DNA from: Plectosphaerella cucumerina | Lineage: Eukaryota > Ascomycota > Sordariomycetes > Glomerellales > Plectosphaerellaceae | Length of the DNA: 64,000 nucleotides | Direction of reading: 5' to 3' | NCBI GenBank assembly: GCA_020746995.1 | Contig: JAGPXD010000003.1 | Location: forward strand, 3,162,001-3,226,000 | In this document: in pieces, positions 10,479-21,009 of the stretch | How positions within the stretch are numbered: position 1 is the first letter of the stretch | Layout: each line of letters begins with the position of its first letter | Position numbers and translations under genes: made by a program | Notes under the pieces: generated by a model | Told to the model about the DNA's origin: nothing | Database searches by the model: none | The model's input: only the letters and a program-made list of their open reading frames with translations

Positions 10479-12664
10479 GTCGAGCTGTCAAATGGACGCG
10501 GTGCTGCAAATGATCGTCCAAACACCACAGGAGCCTCAAGTTTACTAGGCGGGGTAGGTAAGACAAGTAATAAGGGAGGCAGGGACCAAGGCAAAGCAAG
10601 GGATGGCCCAGCGACAGATGGCCGCTGATCTTGGCAGATGGACGTGAATATCCAGATGGAGCTCGACAGGGCTCGCGATCCGTTGATCGACAAGGAGGAG
10701 AAGAGCCTCTGCATCAAGACCGCATCTCGAAACAGGGAGAGAGGCCCCTTGTTATTCAAAAAGGAAGCCCTGCAGCTCGCGGCGCGGGCAAACTGCCGGA
10801 GACGCCGTCGTCCCGGAAAATGCCCCTGGTGCAACAACAAGGCAATCCAGACGCCACACCATACAGATGCGGCTGCATGTGCATCCCATCGGCTGATGCT
10901 GGGAGGGGGACAGCAACCTGTGAGCGAAGGAAGATGCCGTTAGACGTCAGGAGCTGACCCTCAGGCGCACCTCGGCAACGGTGTGCACGGATACCTAGGC
11001 AAAGCCACCGACTGAAGAAGAGGCTGCATCGGTTCCCCTTCGCCGTGGTGTGCTAACTTTTTACGGAAAGCGCTCCGCCATGGTGGAAAGGAAGGATTGG
11101 GCCCGATTTCGTACCCTTTGTCGATCTGGGTTACGCTGCGCCCCTGGTATGTGTTTCGGACGCCGTGCCAAAAGGCAGCGAAGGTTCGCTTTTTGAGTTG
11201 GTCCGATGCCATGGTTCGTGAGGGATCGGTTTCGTCTTGTCGACGGGCTGCCATCGCCGGGTATGGTTCGCGACAGGCACCAACGCGGGGAGGACGGGCG
11301 GGTGCAACGTCGGCAGCGGGCTCCGGCATGAACCTCCTCGGCGTCTGCCGCGAGACACCGAAGGTGGAGCTGGGAGTTCTCGACTCCTCTCGTTCCGCAA
11401 GCAGGTCGTGGCAACACCGAGGGCTTCTGAGGGGTCGACATGGCGTCAGGAGTCTTGACAAAACGTGTCCCAGGCGAGCATGCTTCATGTCAGATCATGA
11501 GACGTCGAAGGACCCGATTCGCCCAAGGCCCCTTGCATGCAGTGAAGCCCCCGACCCCGCACGGCGTCCAACAGGTGCCTGTCACGGGCTGACAGGCGGG
11601 GTCTTGGGTCGGGTCGCTGCAGGGGCCGGAGAGATGACTCGCGTGGCCGGCCCCGATCTCGAATGACGGGTCATTTTAGACGCTGGAGCTCAGCCTTTCA
11701 GTCTCAGCCCCAAGGCGCATCCCTTCGCAGGGCTTCAGCGGAAGAATTCCAGCGGCCGGGTGCTCGGGACTCCGCAGGCCGGGCCAAGGCTCCCTTTCCA
11801 GCTGCGCAGGAGGCATCTCTGTATGAAGAATATGCTCCTGCATAGAGGGCCAAGCCGCAGGAGAACCTCCGAGCCTCCTCGTGGCGCAATCCAGACCACG
11901 AGAGGAGGGCCGTGTGTTCGTATGTCGGAGGGGAGGAAGTAAGGAATAAGCCCATTTTCTTAAGCCACAGGGTTTGAACATGGCCCCCCTGGAAGGCCAA
12001 GTCCTCAGGGGAGGTCGAGAGGATCTTTCTCGAGTCAGAAAACCATGAAAGGCTGGGCAAAATTACTCGAGTTGACGCATGCATCGCGGCTCCCCTGAAA
12101 TGGTGGTGATGATGGCCCACAACCCATCGTTGACGACGTCACGTTTTTGAGCAAACGATGATCCCCCCGCTGTCGGTCCAAGCGAAGCGATGCGACTCCA
12201 AGACCATGAGGGGTGTCCCTTGCTGACCCGTGGCCGTAGGGCGGTGGCCTTCCCTGCCTAGTCGCTATGACCTAGCCACCGTGATATTACTACAGGCGTA
12301 GCTCGAGCGGAGGCGTTCATCCATATCGTTGGGCGTTGACGTCCGTGGTTCGACCTAATCAATTCAGCTGATCAGGTGGACTGACATGTCCAAGTCGTCG
12401 CGGGCTTTGAACAACGTGACTCTTGGAAGAGCTGATGAAGGCAGTGCTCTCAGCCTATGCCAGACGACAAGAAGCAAACGGAAATCATTCAATTATCAGA
12501 CAGCTCAAGCCTCGCAACCACGGAGGTCGGGCTACACCCCTAAACGCCGCCACATGCATCTGCATCAACGCAGAGACACAAAACTCCATGCAAAATGCCC
12601 CCCAGCGCCATGCTGAACATGGCGAAAACGAAACCTCAGGCCCTGTGCCCCTTGACAGACCTAC
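10479..12664. other. Gene-free stretch with Pth11-like promoter
   Basis: Roughly 2.2 kb between the Pth11-like gene start and the 3' end of the kinesin gene. I see no supported gene, tRNA or repeat. Confidence 0.45.
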
Positions 12665-14861
12665 CTAGACTACCTCGGCGAGGCCCTCGTAAGCCCTCTC
12701 GATGGCCCGCCCGCCCATGCCAGGAACCGTCCTCAGCTGGGCAATCGACTCGATCTGCGCCTGACCTTCCTGAGCCATCATTTCCAGATACTCGACCAGG
12801 TCGCGCGCCTTCTTCGCCCCGAACCCATGCAGCCCCTGGATCTGCACCAGGTCGCGCGAGTTGACAATGTCCAGTAGTTGCTGCGACCCCGATGGTGGGG
12901 CGGCCTGCGAGTCGGCGAGGACGATGAGCGTCCTCCGCTGCTTGGTCGGCTTCGGCTTGCGGGACTTTGGCCTCGGTGATGCTTCGACGTAGTCTTCGTC
13001 AGCCTCGACGTCGGCTTCCGCATCGCAGTAGTCCTCGTCGTGTTGCTTGATGCCTTTCCGCTGCTTCTTGAGCGACTTTGGTGACGGAACGTCATCGGTC
13101 GGCAAGCCGAGTCGCGTACGGAGCCTCTCAATCTTTCCCAGAAGCTTCGCCTGTCCGGGGAAGAACGGCAGGGCCAGCTCGTAGTACTCAAGGGCCCCGG
13201 CCTCATCGCCTCGTTCCTTGGCCTGGCGCGCCAGCAGCAGGCAGCGCAGGCCTTCCGACCGGGTATCGTCGCGCCTCTCGTCCAACTCGATGCGCTTCTC
13301 CAGCGCTTCCAGCCGCTTCTGAACGGCGTCATTCACATCAGGGTGAGTAGCTGGTGCTGCCACCTCGGGAGCAGCCTTGGACTTGGCAGCGAGTATCTCG
13401 CTGACCTTCTTCTCGACGAGGGCTTCGAGCTGCGCTGCGGAGATGGACAACTTCTCCGATGCTGGCTGCGCTTGTGGCTGCGAGGCTTGCACAGGCGGCC
13501 GCGCTATCTTGGTGGGCCGAGGAAGCGAGTTCGAGTCCGAGGGTCGCTTGCGAAGTTGTGTCGTGTTGGCCGTGGCACGAACAACAACGGCGGGCGCCGG
13601 CTTGGCGCGGTCGGTAAACACATTGAACGCCTTGACGGGACGACTGGCATCTTTCGACTTTTCCGCGCCGGCAAGGGTTGCGGTGTGCACGTTGTGGGCA
13701 TTCGCAAGCGGGCGGAGAGGCTGTCGCGTGGTGCTTGTGGCATTGCCCGAATTGGTCCGTGGCATCTGCTTGAAAACGACTTCGTTTTCAATCTCCCTCA
13801 CCTCGATGCGCTTGGCTCTGGAGCTAACATTGAGACTGCTGAGCGTGTCGAGGTGGTAGCTGCGGAGGGGCGCCAGGTTGAGGATCATAACGGTGATGCC
13901 GTTGTTCTGGCCCAGGCTCAAGATCCGGGTCATCTTGGACTCGCGGTAGGGAATCCGCTTGTCGCCGCGCGAGATGGCGTCGACGCATTGCGACAGGACA
14001 AACAGGCTCTTGTTGATGGCCGCCGACTCGACCAGCCTCTCCTTTCCGTTGTCGGTCCTTCGGTTGTCCTCTGATCCAGCAAGGTCGATGGCCGAAGCAA
14101 CGCTCTCTCGGACCATGTTGCCGGTGGTCTGCGTAACCTTGACCCGGAGGATCGCGTGGCTCCTGCTGCTGTGGGCATTGAGCTTGGTCGCGGCCGTGAC
14201 GCGGTTGTTGTTCGCCTCGATGTACAGCTTCTCGAAGTCCTTGAGGTCCTGGCACGTGCGCTCCGACAGCCCGACGACGATGGTCTTGTTGTCCTTCTCA
14301 CGCAGCGGGAGACCTGAAGGTTGCCGCTTCTCGGGGGGCTCCATGAGGTCGAAAACCTTGTCATTGTAGATTTCGTAGTATGATAGGGACACGTCGACTG
14401 TGGTCTGGCCGTTGGAGTCTTTGGCAATCTTCTTGCCGCGTCGGAATACGTTGCTGAGCAATCTCGGGATGACGCCTCTATCGGCAAGCTTGAGGCCGCC
14501 TCGCATCGTGTGCGTCTTGCCGGTTCCCGTCACGCCATATGCGAAGATGGTGACATCCACGCCTTGGAACAGGGCCTTGATGTGAGGCGCCACTGAGCAG
14601 GTCAGCCGGGGAGGCCACCTGACACGCGTGTGTCGCGTCGAGCCACGTACCTTCGGAGGTGAACAGGGCCTCTTGCGTCGTCGACTGGTCGTATACGCTG
14701 TTGAATGCAAAGGAGAACTCCTCGCTCTCGTTCTTCGGGCTCGGGATCTTCACCAGCGTTGGTGCTTTGCCATTTTCGGTGCTCGCTGCCGTCACGATGG
14801 TGTCCTTTTCGAGCTCCTTGGAGAGCAAAGGGCGAATACGCGCAACCACGCGTATCGACAT
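12665..14861 (-). CDS. Kinesin-10-like motor with C-terminal HhH DNA-binding region
   Basis: Predicted 712-residue microtubule motor. Minus-strand exons: 14861-14651 and 14592-12665. The N-terminal motor begins at residue 3 (RVVARIRPLL) and contains the ATP loop GVTGTGKT (90-97), the switch I motif SSRSHAI and the switch II/DLAGSE motif. The neck region is followed by a basic, low-complexity stretch, then a helical region rich in Glu and Arg that may form short coiled coil. An acidic/basic segment precedes the C-terminal ~60 residues, where QGLHGFGAKKARDLV and RTVPGMGGRAIERA form two helix-hairpin-helix motifs. An N-terminal motor plus C-terminal HhH is the layout of the chromokinesin KIF22/Kid, which pushes chromosome arms along spindle microtubules. 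The gene shares a 356-bp divergent promoter with the AIM24-like gene. Confidence 0.93.
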
Positions 14862-15217
14862 GATGAAGCAATAGGTCAATTGACCTCGCGTGACCCTCAG
14901 AAACGAAAAGGAAGAACGAAAGCCAATGGAATCCGCCGCAATTGAAGCACTCGTCGATGACCGGAACCTCCCTGCCAAACAATTCTGCGGTGTTGGTTAG
15001 GTCAGAAACACAGGAGGAGCTTGGACCAGAGTCAACAGGGATTCGCTCTGTGGCGCTGTTGCCCGGCAACGCCACAGCAACTGCGGTAAGGGCACGTGCA
15101 CGCTCACGTGTGAGCTAGTCCGGCTTTTTGTCGCGACGAGCTCTATCGTCATCCGAAAAGCAGAGCTCCAGAACGCCGCAGGGCAGCGCAAGGTCACCAC
15201 AGCTCCGTTCAGACATC
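14862..15217. promoter_or_regulatory. Shared divergent promoter with paired CACGTG boxes
   Basis: The 356 bp between the kinesin start (minus strand) and the AIM24-like start (plus strand) must hold both promoters. Two perfect CACGTG palindromes sit at 15093-15098 and 15105-15110, 12 bp apart centre to centre, about one helical turn. CACGTG is the classic site for Cbf1/bHLH factors. Binding here is inferred, not shown. Confidence 0.6.
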
Positions 15218-16479
15218 ATGAGGGGCCACCAAGTCCTCTCCAGGACGGCGCGAAGCCTACGGACTGCCGCCTCGCCGTCAAACGTCTGCCGACAATGCAG
15301 AACGATTCAGATTAGCGCCGCGCCGACCACCGAGTCTCCGAGAGTTGGCGGGGATGCCTTTGGAGCTCCCGAAAGCCTGCGGGACGCTGCCGGTATGTTG
15401 CCTCGCAGCTTGGAAGTCAATGCCATTGTGGGAGACTAGAGCTGATACTTTATACTCGCAGATGCTCGATTCGAGGTTCTCGGCGCACCCTACTCACTAC
15501 TCTCGGTGACTCTCTCACCATCGCAACAACTCTACACCCGGCGCGGGACACTGGTTGCTGTCGCTGGCCAACCCGAGAATGCAAGTCCCAAGTGACCATT
15601 GTAACTTCTATTCCGTCCCTAACAACCAGTTTGCAGGCCCAGTCGACGCTCTCGATTCTCTCGCCGCTCACGAGGGGCTTCCTTGGCGTTCCTTTCCTCT
15701 ACCAAAAGATCTCCTCCTCGACACCTGTCACGGCTCTCATCTCGACCAAGTCCCCCACCACGACCTTCTCGGTCCTCCACCTCGACGGCACGACCGACTA
15801 CATGGTTACGCAACGCAACGCGCTTCTTGCCTGGACAGGCCATACCTTGACACCCTCTCCTCGCATCAACCGCAGCTTGTCGCTGGCGCACTGGGGAAAC
15901 ACACTCCTCACAGGAAGAGGTCTCGCGGCAGTGTCATCGCCCGGTCAGATCTATCAGCTCACGCTGGGAGAGGGCGAGGAGTTTGTGGCACACCCCTCGC
16001 ACGTCGTCGCATACGCCGTCTCCAAGAACCCGCCGCTCCCCTTCCGATTCAAGTCCTCTGCGCTGAGGCTACAAATTCCCAGCATCACCGGTCTGCTGCC
16101 TGAGATCAAGTTCTTCAAGTCCATGAGGGACACTGCCACATTCAAGACTCTGGCCCGCTTCTTCTTCGGTGCCAGGACGTCCCTGCGGAGGACCATCTGG
16201 GGCGACCGTCTGTTCCTCCAGTTCCGCGGCCCGACAACCCTGCTCCTGTCTAGCAGGGGCGTCAGGGTTGCTGATGCCCTGACGAACAGGGAAGTCAACG
16301 AGATTGCAGACACCGAGGCAGGTGTTGTGTCAAAGGCTATCGACCTGCAGTCCAGGCCCAAGGAGGTTGAGCGGGCCCCAACCCCTGAGCCGGCGCCGAC
16401 GGCCATCCATATCGCGAGCGTGTCAAAGGATGGCAAGGTCACCTTTGAAGATTCGAAGAACCTGAAGGAGCGCGTCTAA
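15218..16479 (+). CDS. AIM24: AIM24-like mitochondrial protein
   Basis: Predicted 378-residue protein of the AIM24 family, an inner-membrane protein linked in yeast to MICOS integrity and cristae shape. Exons: 15218-15392, 15462-15580 and 15637-16479. The first ~35 residues are rich in Arg, Ser and Thr with no acids until TTESP, fitting a mitochondrial presequence; the ATG at 15218 was chosen for this. The domain starts with ARFEVLGAPYSLLSVTLSPSQQLYTRRGTLVAVAG and continues after intron 2 with STLSILSPLTRGFLGVPFLYQ. Intron 2 (15581-15636) can only restore the frame with a GC donor (GCAAGT) and a normal TTGCAG acceptor, because the unspliced frame meets a stop after ASPK. The C-terminus (about the last 60 residues) is charged and variable. 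Confidence 0.9.
15581..15636 (+). other. Probable GC-AG intron in the AIM24-like gene
   Basis: The 56-nt interval starts GCAAGT and ends TTGCAG. Removing it joins PEN to AQSTLS in phase 0. No GT donor nearby gives a continuous reading frame, and the exon sequence reads into a TGA a few codons past the junction if not spliced. Confidence 0.8.
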
Positions 16480-17388
16480 ACGATGACATCGATGAGGGCG
16501 GGCATGTGCCCTACCTGACGACGGCGAGACAATTCGGCAACATGTACCTTTACTGTGTAATAAACCTGCGACGACATGATCTTTGATTTATATGCAGTTG
16601 TGATCGACGACGCCATGTTTCTCATCACACCTTCTAATAGAAAACCACCATGCTTGGGGTTGCGTGGGTTTACCGATTTGTCGAGGATCAAGGCTGACCG
16701 ACAGCAAAGGCGGAGTAGTTGAACACATTGCATGCAGTCCAGCCGCCTACGTTGTGTCACACAACAATCGTCGGTGCGAGACTGCGAGGCATGGAAAGCC
16801 TGTAGGGTGCATGCTCAACACTGCCAGGCTGAGAACGAGATTGACTTGATTCCGGGATAGCATCTGCTTTGCAAGAATGTCCATTCGCCATCAGGCCTCA
16901 CGGCCGACAACACCGCATCCCGGACCCGGGTGTCCACATCGGGTTGTCGACAGAAGGGCGCCAGCAAGAAAAGCCCGACCGCCGAGCGGGTTTGCGAGAA
17001 GCCCTTCACGGACGTGACAAGTCCGAGACGCACTCCCAGACCCCGAGAAGCTCCCCGCCATTTAACGCTGACAAAAGCATACAGCCGCGATCGCAGGCGG
17101 GGACGTGCTAACGTTGACGGGCCGCGGCGCGAGCCTATCACCAGCCAACATGATCGCCGCTTCAGGCAGGGCTGCCCATCACCCAGCACACCATCTCGGC
17201 ACCCTGGACCCGGGACAGGGATGATCACAGCCTGTCGCGGTCATTGTTGCTCGGGGTGTGGGGGGGAGCTCGACAGATTCTGGAGGCTTCAAAAGGGACG
17301 CTGTCTGCTGTCTTGGCTTGAAGATGAAGCTCGGAGTCATCGGCCAGTCGTTCAACCGCTGGCTATTTCCCCCCTTTTCCATTGAAAG
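16480..17388. other. Intergenic, AIM24-like gene to MCT-type transporter
   Basis: It carries the 3' flank of one plus-strand gene and the promoter of the next. No other gene is supported. Confidence 0.5.
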
Positions 17389-18988
17389 ATGCGTCCACAG
17401 GAAGACAACGCCTCCGAGGTGTCGCATTCAACGTACGCCGAGAAGACGGTGCTCTCCGATACGGACCACGGCAAAGCCGCATCACCTACGGAGGCCGGAT
17501 CGCCACGAGTCAGCTCCGCCGTGCCACGACATCCGACCACAGACGTCGAGCCGGAACTCCGCGACGATGTTACACCAGACGCCGAGAAGAACGGCGAGAC
17601 AAGTGCCGAAGAGACAGCGCCACCGGCACCGGCGGCGGCGTCCTCGGGCTTCGACCCGGCTGACTTTCCAGACGGAGGTCTCCGGGCCTGGCTTGTCGTG
17701 CTTGGCGGCTTCTGCTCGCTCTTCTGCACCTTTGGCCTCGTCAACTGTGTGGGAGTCTTCCAGGAATATTACCTGCGCGGTCCGCTCAGCAACTACTCGG
17801 CATCGACGGTGAGCTGGATCACCAGCTTGCAGGTCTGGACCATGACCTTTGGCGGCGCGGTTGTGAGTGAACCTTGGGTAACCTTTGCAGTCTGGCATCG
17901 TGCTGACCTTTTGTAGTTCGGACGACTGTACGACTCGTACGGACCACGACCGCTCATCATTGGCGGCACCATCGTCTATGTCTTCGGACTCATGATGACC
18001 TCCCTGGCCCACCAATACTACCAGTTCATCCTGGCACAGTCCATCGTGGCCTCGATCGGTTCTTCAGCCGCCTTTCAGGCCTCCCTCGTTGCCGTGTCGA
18101 CGTGGTTCTACAAGCGTCGCGCTGCAGCACTCGGAATCATGGTGTCCGGGTCGTCGCTTGGGGGTGTGGTCTTGCCCATCATGATGACTCGCATGATCGA
18201 CGCCGACATCGACAATGTCGGGTTCCCCTGGACTATCCGGGCGGTAGCTTTCCTCTTCCTGGGTCTTCTTATCGTCACCTGCTTGACGGTGCGGGCAAGG
18301 ATTCCCCCCAGGCCGCGACCATTCAGCGTGAAGGAATACGCTGAGAACTTCCGGGACCCGAACCTGATGCTCCTCGTCGTTGCATACTTCCTTTTCTTCT
18401 GGGGCATGTTCCTCCCATTCAACTACATCATCTTGCAGGCGCAGGATCAGGGCATGGACCCTAAGCTGACGACCTACCTTCTCCCGATCATGAACGCGGT
18501 GAGGTGAGTACATGCCAGGACCGTATGCCGGGGTGGATGCACCGCTGACACAATCCAGCATCGTCGGTAGAATTGCCCCAGGCTTTGCCGCCGATAAGCT
18601 GGGCCGCTACAATGTTATGATCAGCATCACGTTTCTGAGCGCCATCGTGACTCTGGGCCTCTGGATCCCAGGCAAAAACAACGCGGCCATCATCGCCTAC
18701 ATGGTCCTCTTCGGCTTCTCGTCGGGTGGCTTCATCTCCCTCGGCCCCGCGCTTGTCGCCCAAATCTCGGATATCAGGCAGATCGGCATTCGGACGGGCA
18801 TCGTGTTTGCGATCCAGTCCTTTGGAGCGCTGACGGGGAGTCCAATCGGAGGCGCCATCGTTGCGGCCCAAGGGGGCAGTTACTTGGGCCTGCAGCTCTT
18901 CTGCGGCTTCACCATGGTGGCCAGTGCTTGCGTGTTGTGTTATGCGAGATATCGGCTTGCAGGCTTCGACCTGACGAAGGTTGTGTAG
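17389..18988 (+). CDS. MFS transporter, monocarboxylate (MCT/Mch) type
   Basis: Predicted 496-residue major facilitator of the MCT-like fungal group, which moves monocarboxylates, riboflavin or related small acids across membranes. Exons: 17389-17862, 17917-18503 and 18559-18988. About 95 hydrophilic N-terminal residues precede helix 1, which begins after DFPDGGLRAWLVV, the hallmark (DGG...W) of this group. Further marks are the glycine-rich loop GRLYDSYGPRPLIIGG between helices 2 and 3, STWFYKRRAAALGI before helix 5, and IVGRIAPGFAADKLGRYNV between helices 7 and 8. Twelve helices are expected. It ends soon after the last helix. The substrate is not readable from sequence. The neighbour is a drug-type ABC pump, but spacing of 2 kb argues against a shared unit. 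Confidence 0.92.
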
Positions 18989-21009
18989 GCTTGCCGCCAT
19001 CAGCAGTGTCGTGCTGGTGACTGGAGGTCGGTGTGGCGTGAATGGAGGCCGAGAGGAACTGCTACGATAGACGTGTACAATACTGAAGCTGCATAGGCAT
19101 CCGGAGTGAACTCCTCCTGTTCAAGTTTGCCTTCAATGTTTGGGAGGTTCCGCAATGTGAAGCAGGCTGACCAAGATTGCTACCAGGGAATGTCCCGTGG
19201 GTAAGGTGAGCTGATGTACCTTCCCCAGGTGCAATCGCAACTGACTGTTGTTTGGGGAAGGTGCGACCCGCCTTGTGTTCTCCGCTCCAAACCTTTCCTG
19301 AAGCAAAAGGTTACCTCGCGATTTCTCCCTTTCTTCAACTCCAACTTCCAAGGAAGCGTCGTGTGCTTCAATCGTTGAAACCCCTCTCCCGCTCCTCGCA
19401 ACCGACTGTCCTCGTGGTGTGTCGCCGGCCAGCCTGCTCCGGCCGTTTGCTTGGTCCCCGCTGCGAATGGCGAATTTTCCTCGCTGACCCGCATAGGAGA
19501 TTGCCTGCTCCTACGCCGGGCACCCGCGGCCGCCCGCACGTTTCTCGGCCACCAAGGGGCAGACCTGTGTCAACGGCCTCCAAGACAAGACACCATCGAG
19601 GCCACGGCGCGAAGATGGGGTAGTCTCCCGGCCGTAGCGGGGTTTATGAGCAATCGCCGTGTCCGACCGGCGTCGTGCCCGAACGAACGAACGCCGGAGA
19701 AGTCGGCGTCGGCGTTGAGTTTCGAGCTTCCGACCCAGAAACTAGGTCCAAAAACCCCCCGTTCCAAGGATCATGCGATGCCACGCATCAGCATGGCAGC
19801 CACGATCAGTCGGTTGCCCGCGGGACGGAACGGAAAGCCCACCCCTTGAAGGGGATTTCGAGCGCTACGATTGGACCCCTGGTCTTGGGCGCGGAGGCTT
19901 CTGCTTATTTCCTGCTATCGTCGGGACCCATCCGACGACCCTGGCCCAGCCCCAAGGGAGGGGAGGCTCTTGTCGCCATCCGGCATCCAGCACGTCGGTG
20001 GGTTTTCGCCGCCAATATCTTCCAGAATCTGACCGCCCACACAGACTTTGACGTTCCGTTCCCGTCGGCGCAATAACACGCCGTGCTCAGGCTGTCGGCC
20101 CCCACCAAATGCCAATGATGCACCTCTCTGTCGCGAAAAAAAGACCCCCTGTCGGACACTTTTGCTTCTGCTGTTGTTGCTGCTTTGCCAGTCTACTCGA
20201 CCCTGAGACGATCCCCCGACCCCAATCCAAAAGTTCCTCCTAGACATCGGGGGCTTTTCGTCATGGCACCTTGTTGTTCGAGGAGGCCCGAGCGATCCGA
20301 TGGTGTCGAGTTGAGCCGATCACATCCACGAGGCGTGGTTTTCTCTCTTCACGCATCGTTCGAGATGCATGGGTCACTGCCATCTCGGGCGGCCGAGGAA
20401 AACACTCACCGAGTCACAGCCCCTGATACGCCCGTTCACCACCCACACACACCTGCAAGCCACGAGATGGGTGGATGAGCTGGCTGGCCCCCATGCTCCA
20501 GATGAGGACCCCCGTACCGGCCGGCCGGCTGTCATGTCTGCTCGTACGAAGTGAGCCTGGCTGGTTCCCTCTCCCCGTGCTCCGGCCCCGGCCGTTTTCT
20601 TAACCCGCCGACCCTGGTGGATCACCTTTAAACATGTTGCTTTCAAGTGATGCACATAGCTCCCTTACTCCCCCTCTGACTCGGCTCTTAGTCGTGGATT
20701 CACACTGGCACAAACTCCTCAATGAACGGGTTGTTCCATTGCCTAACCCTCCGATCACCTCTCGCCCGTCGCCTGTTCACCAGCCTGATATATTTTGGGG
20801 GACCTTCCCGAGCCTCGTCACCAAGTCTCTCCTTATCTTTGGTCACTTTGCATAGTACGCCACCAAACCGCAGTTGATCCGCCACCGTTTCGTGCAACTC
20901 AACATATTCTTTTCCTCTTCTCCCACCAACCTACTCTGGACATCTACACCTGGGAACCCACGACACAGGCCTGACCAGTCCCTTGGCCGCCACCATCAAC
21001 ATCCCCGCC
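18989..21009. other. Long upstream region of the ABC transporter gene
   Basis: About 2 kb with no supported gene between two plus-strand transporter genes. The end (about 20880-21009) is pyrimidine-rich and leads to the start codon. A promoter this long fits a gene with many inputs, as is common for PDR pumps, but no specific element was recognised. Confidence 0.45.

Noticed and set aside
13343..14074. 243-codon plus-strand open frame
   Set aside because: Antisense to the kinesin motor exon, and no protein family features.
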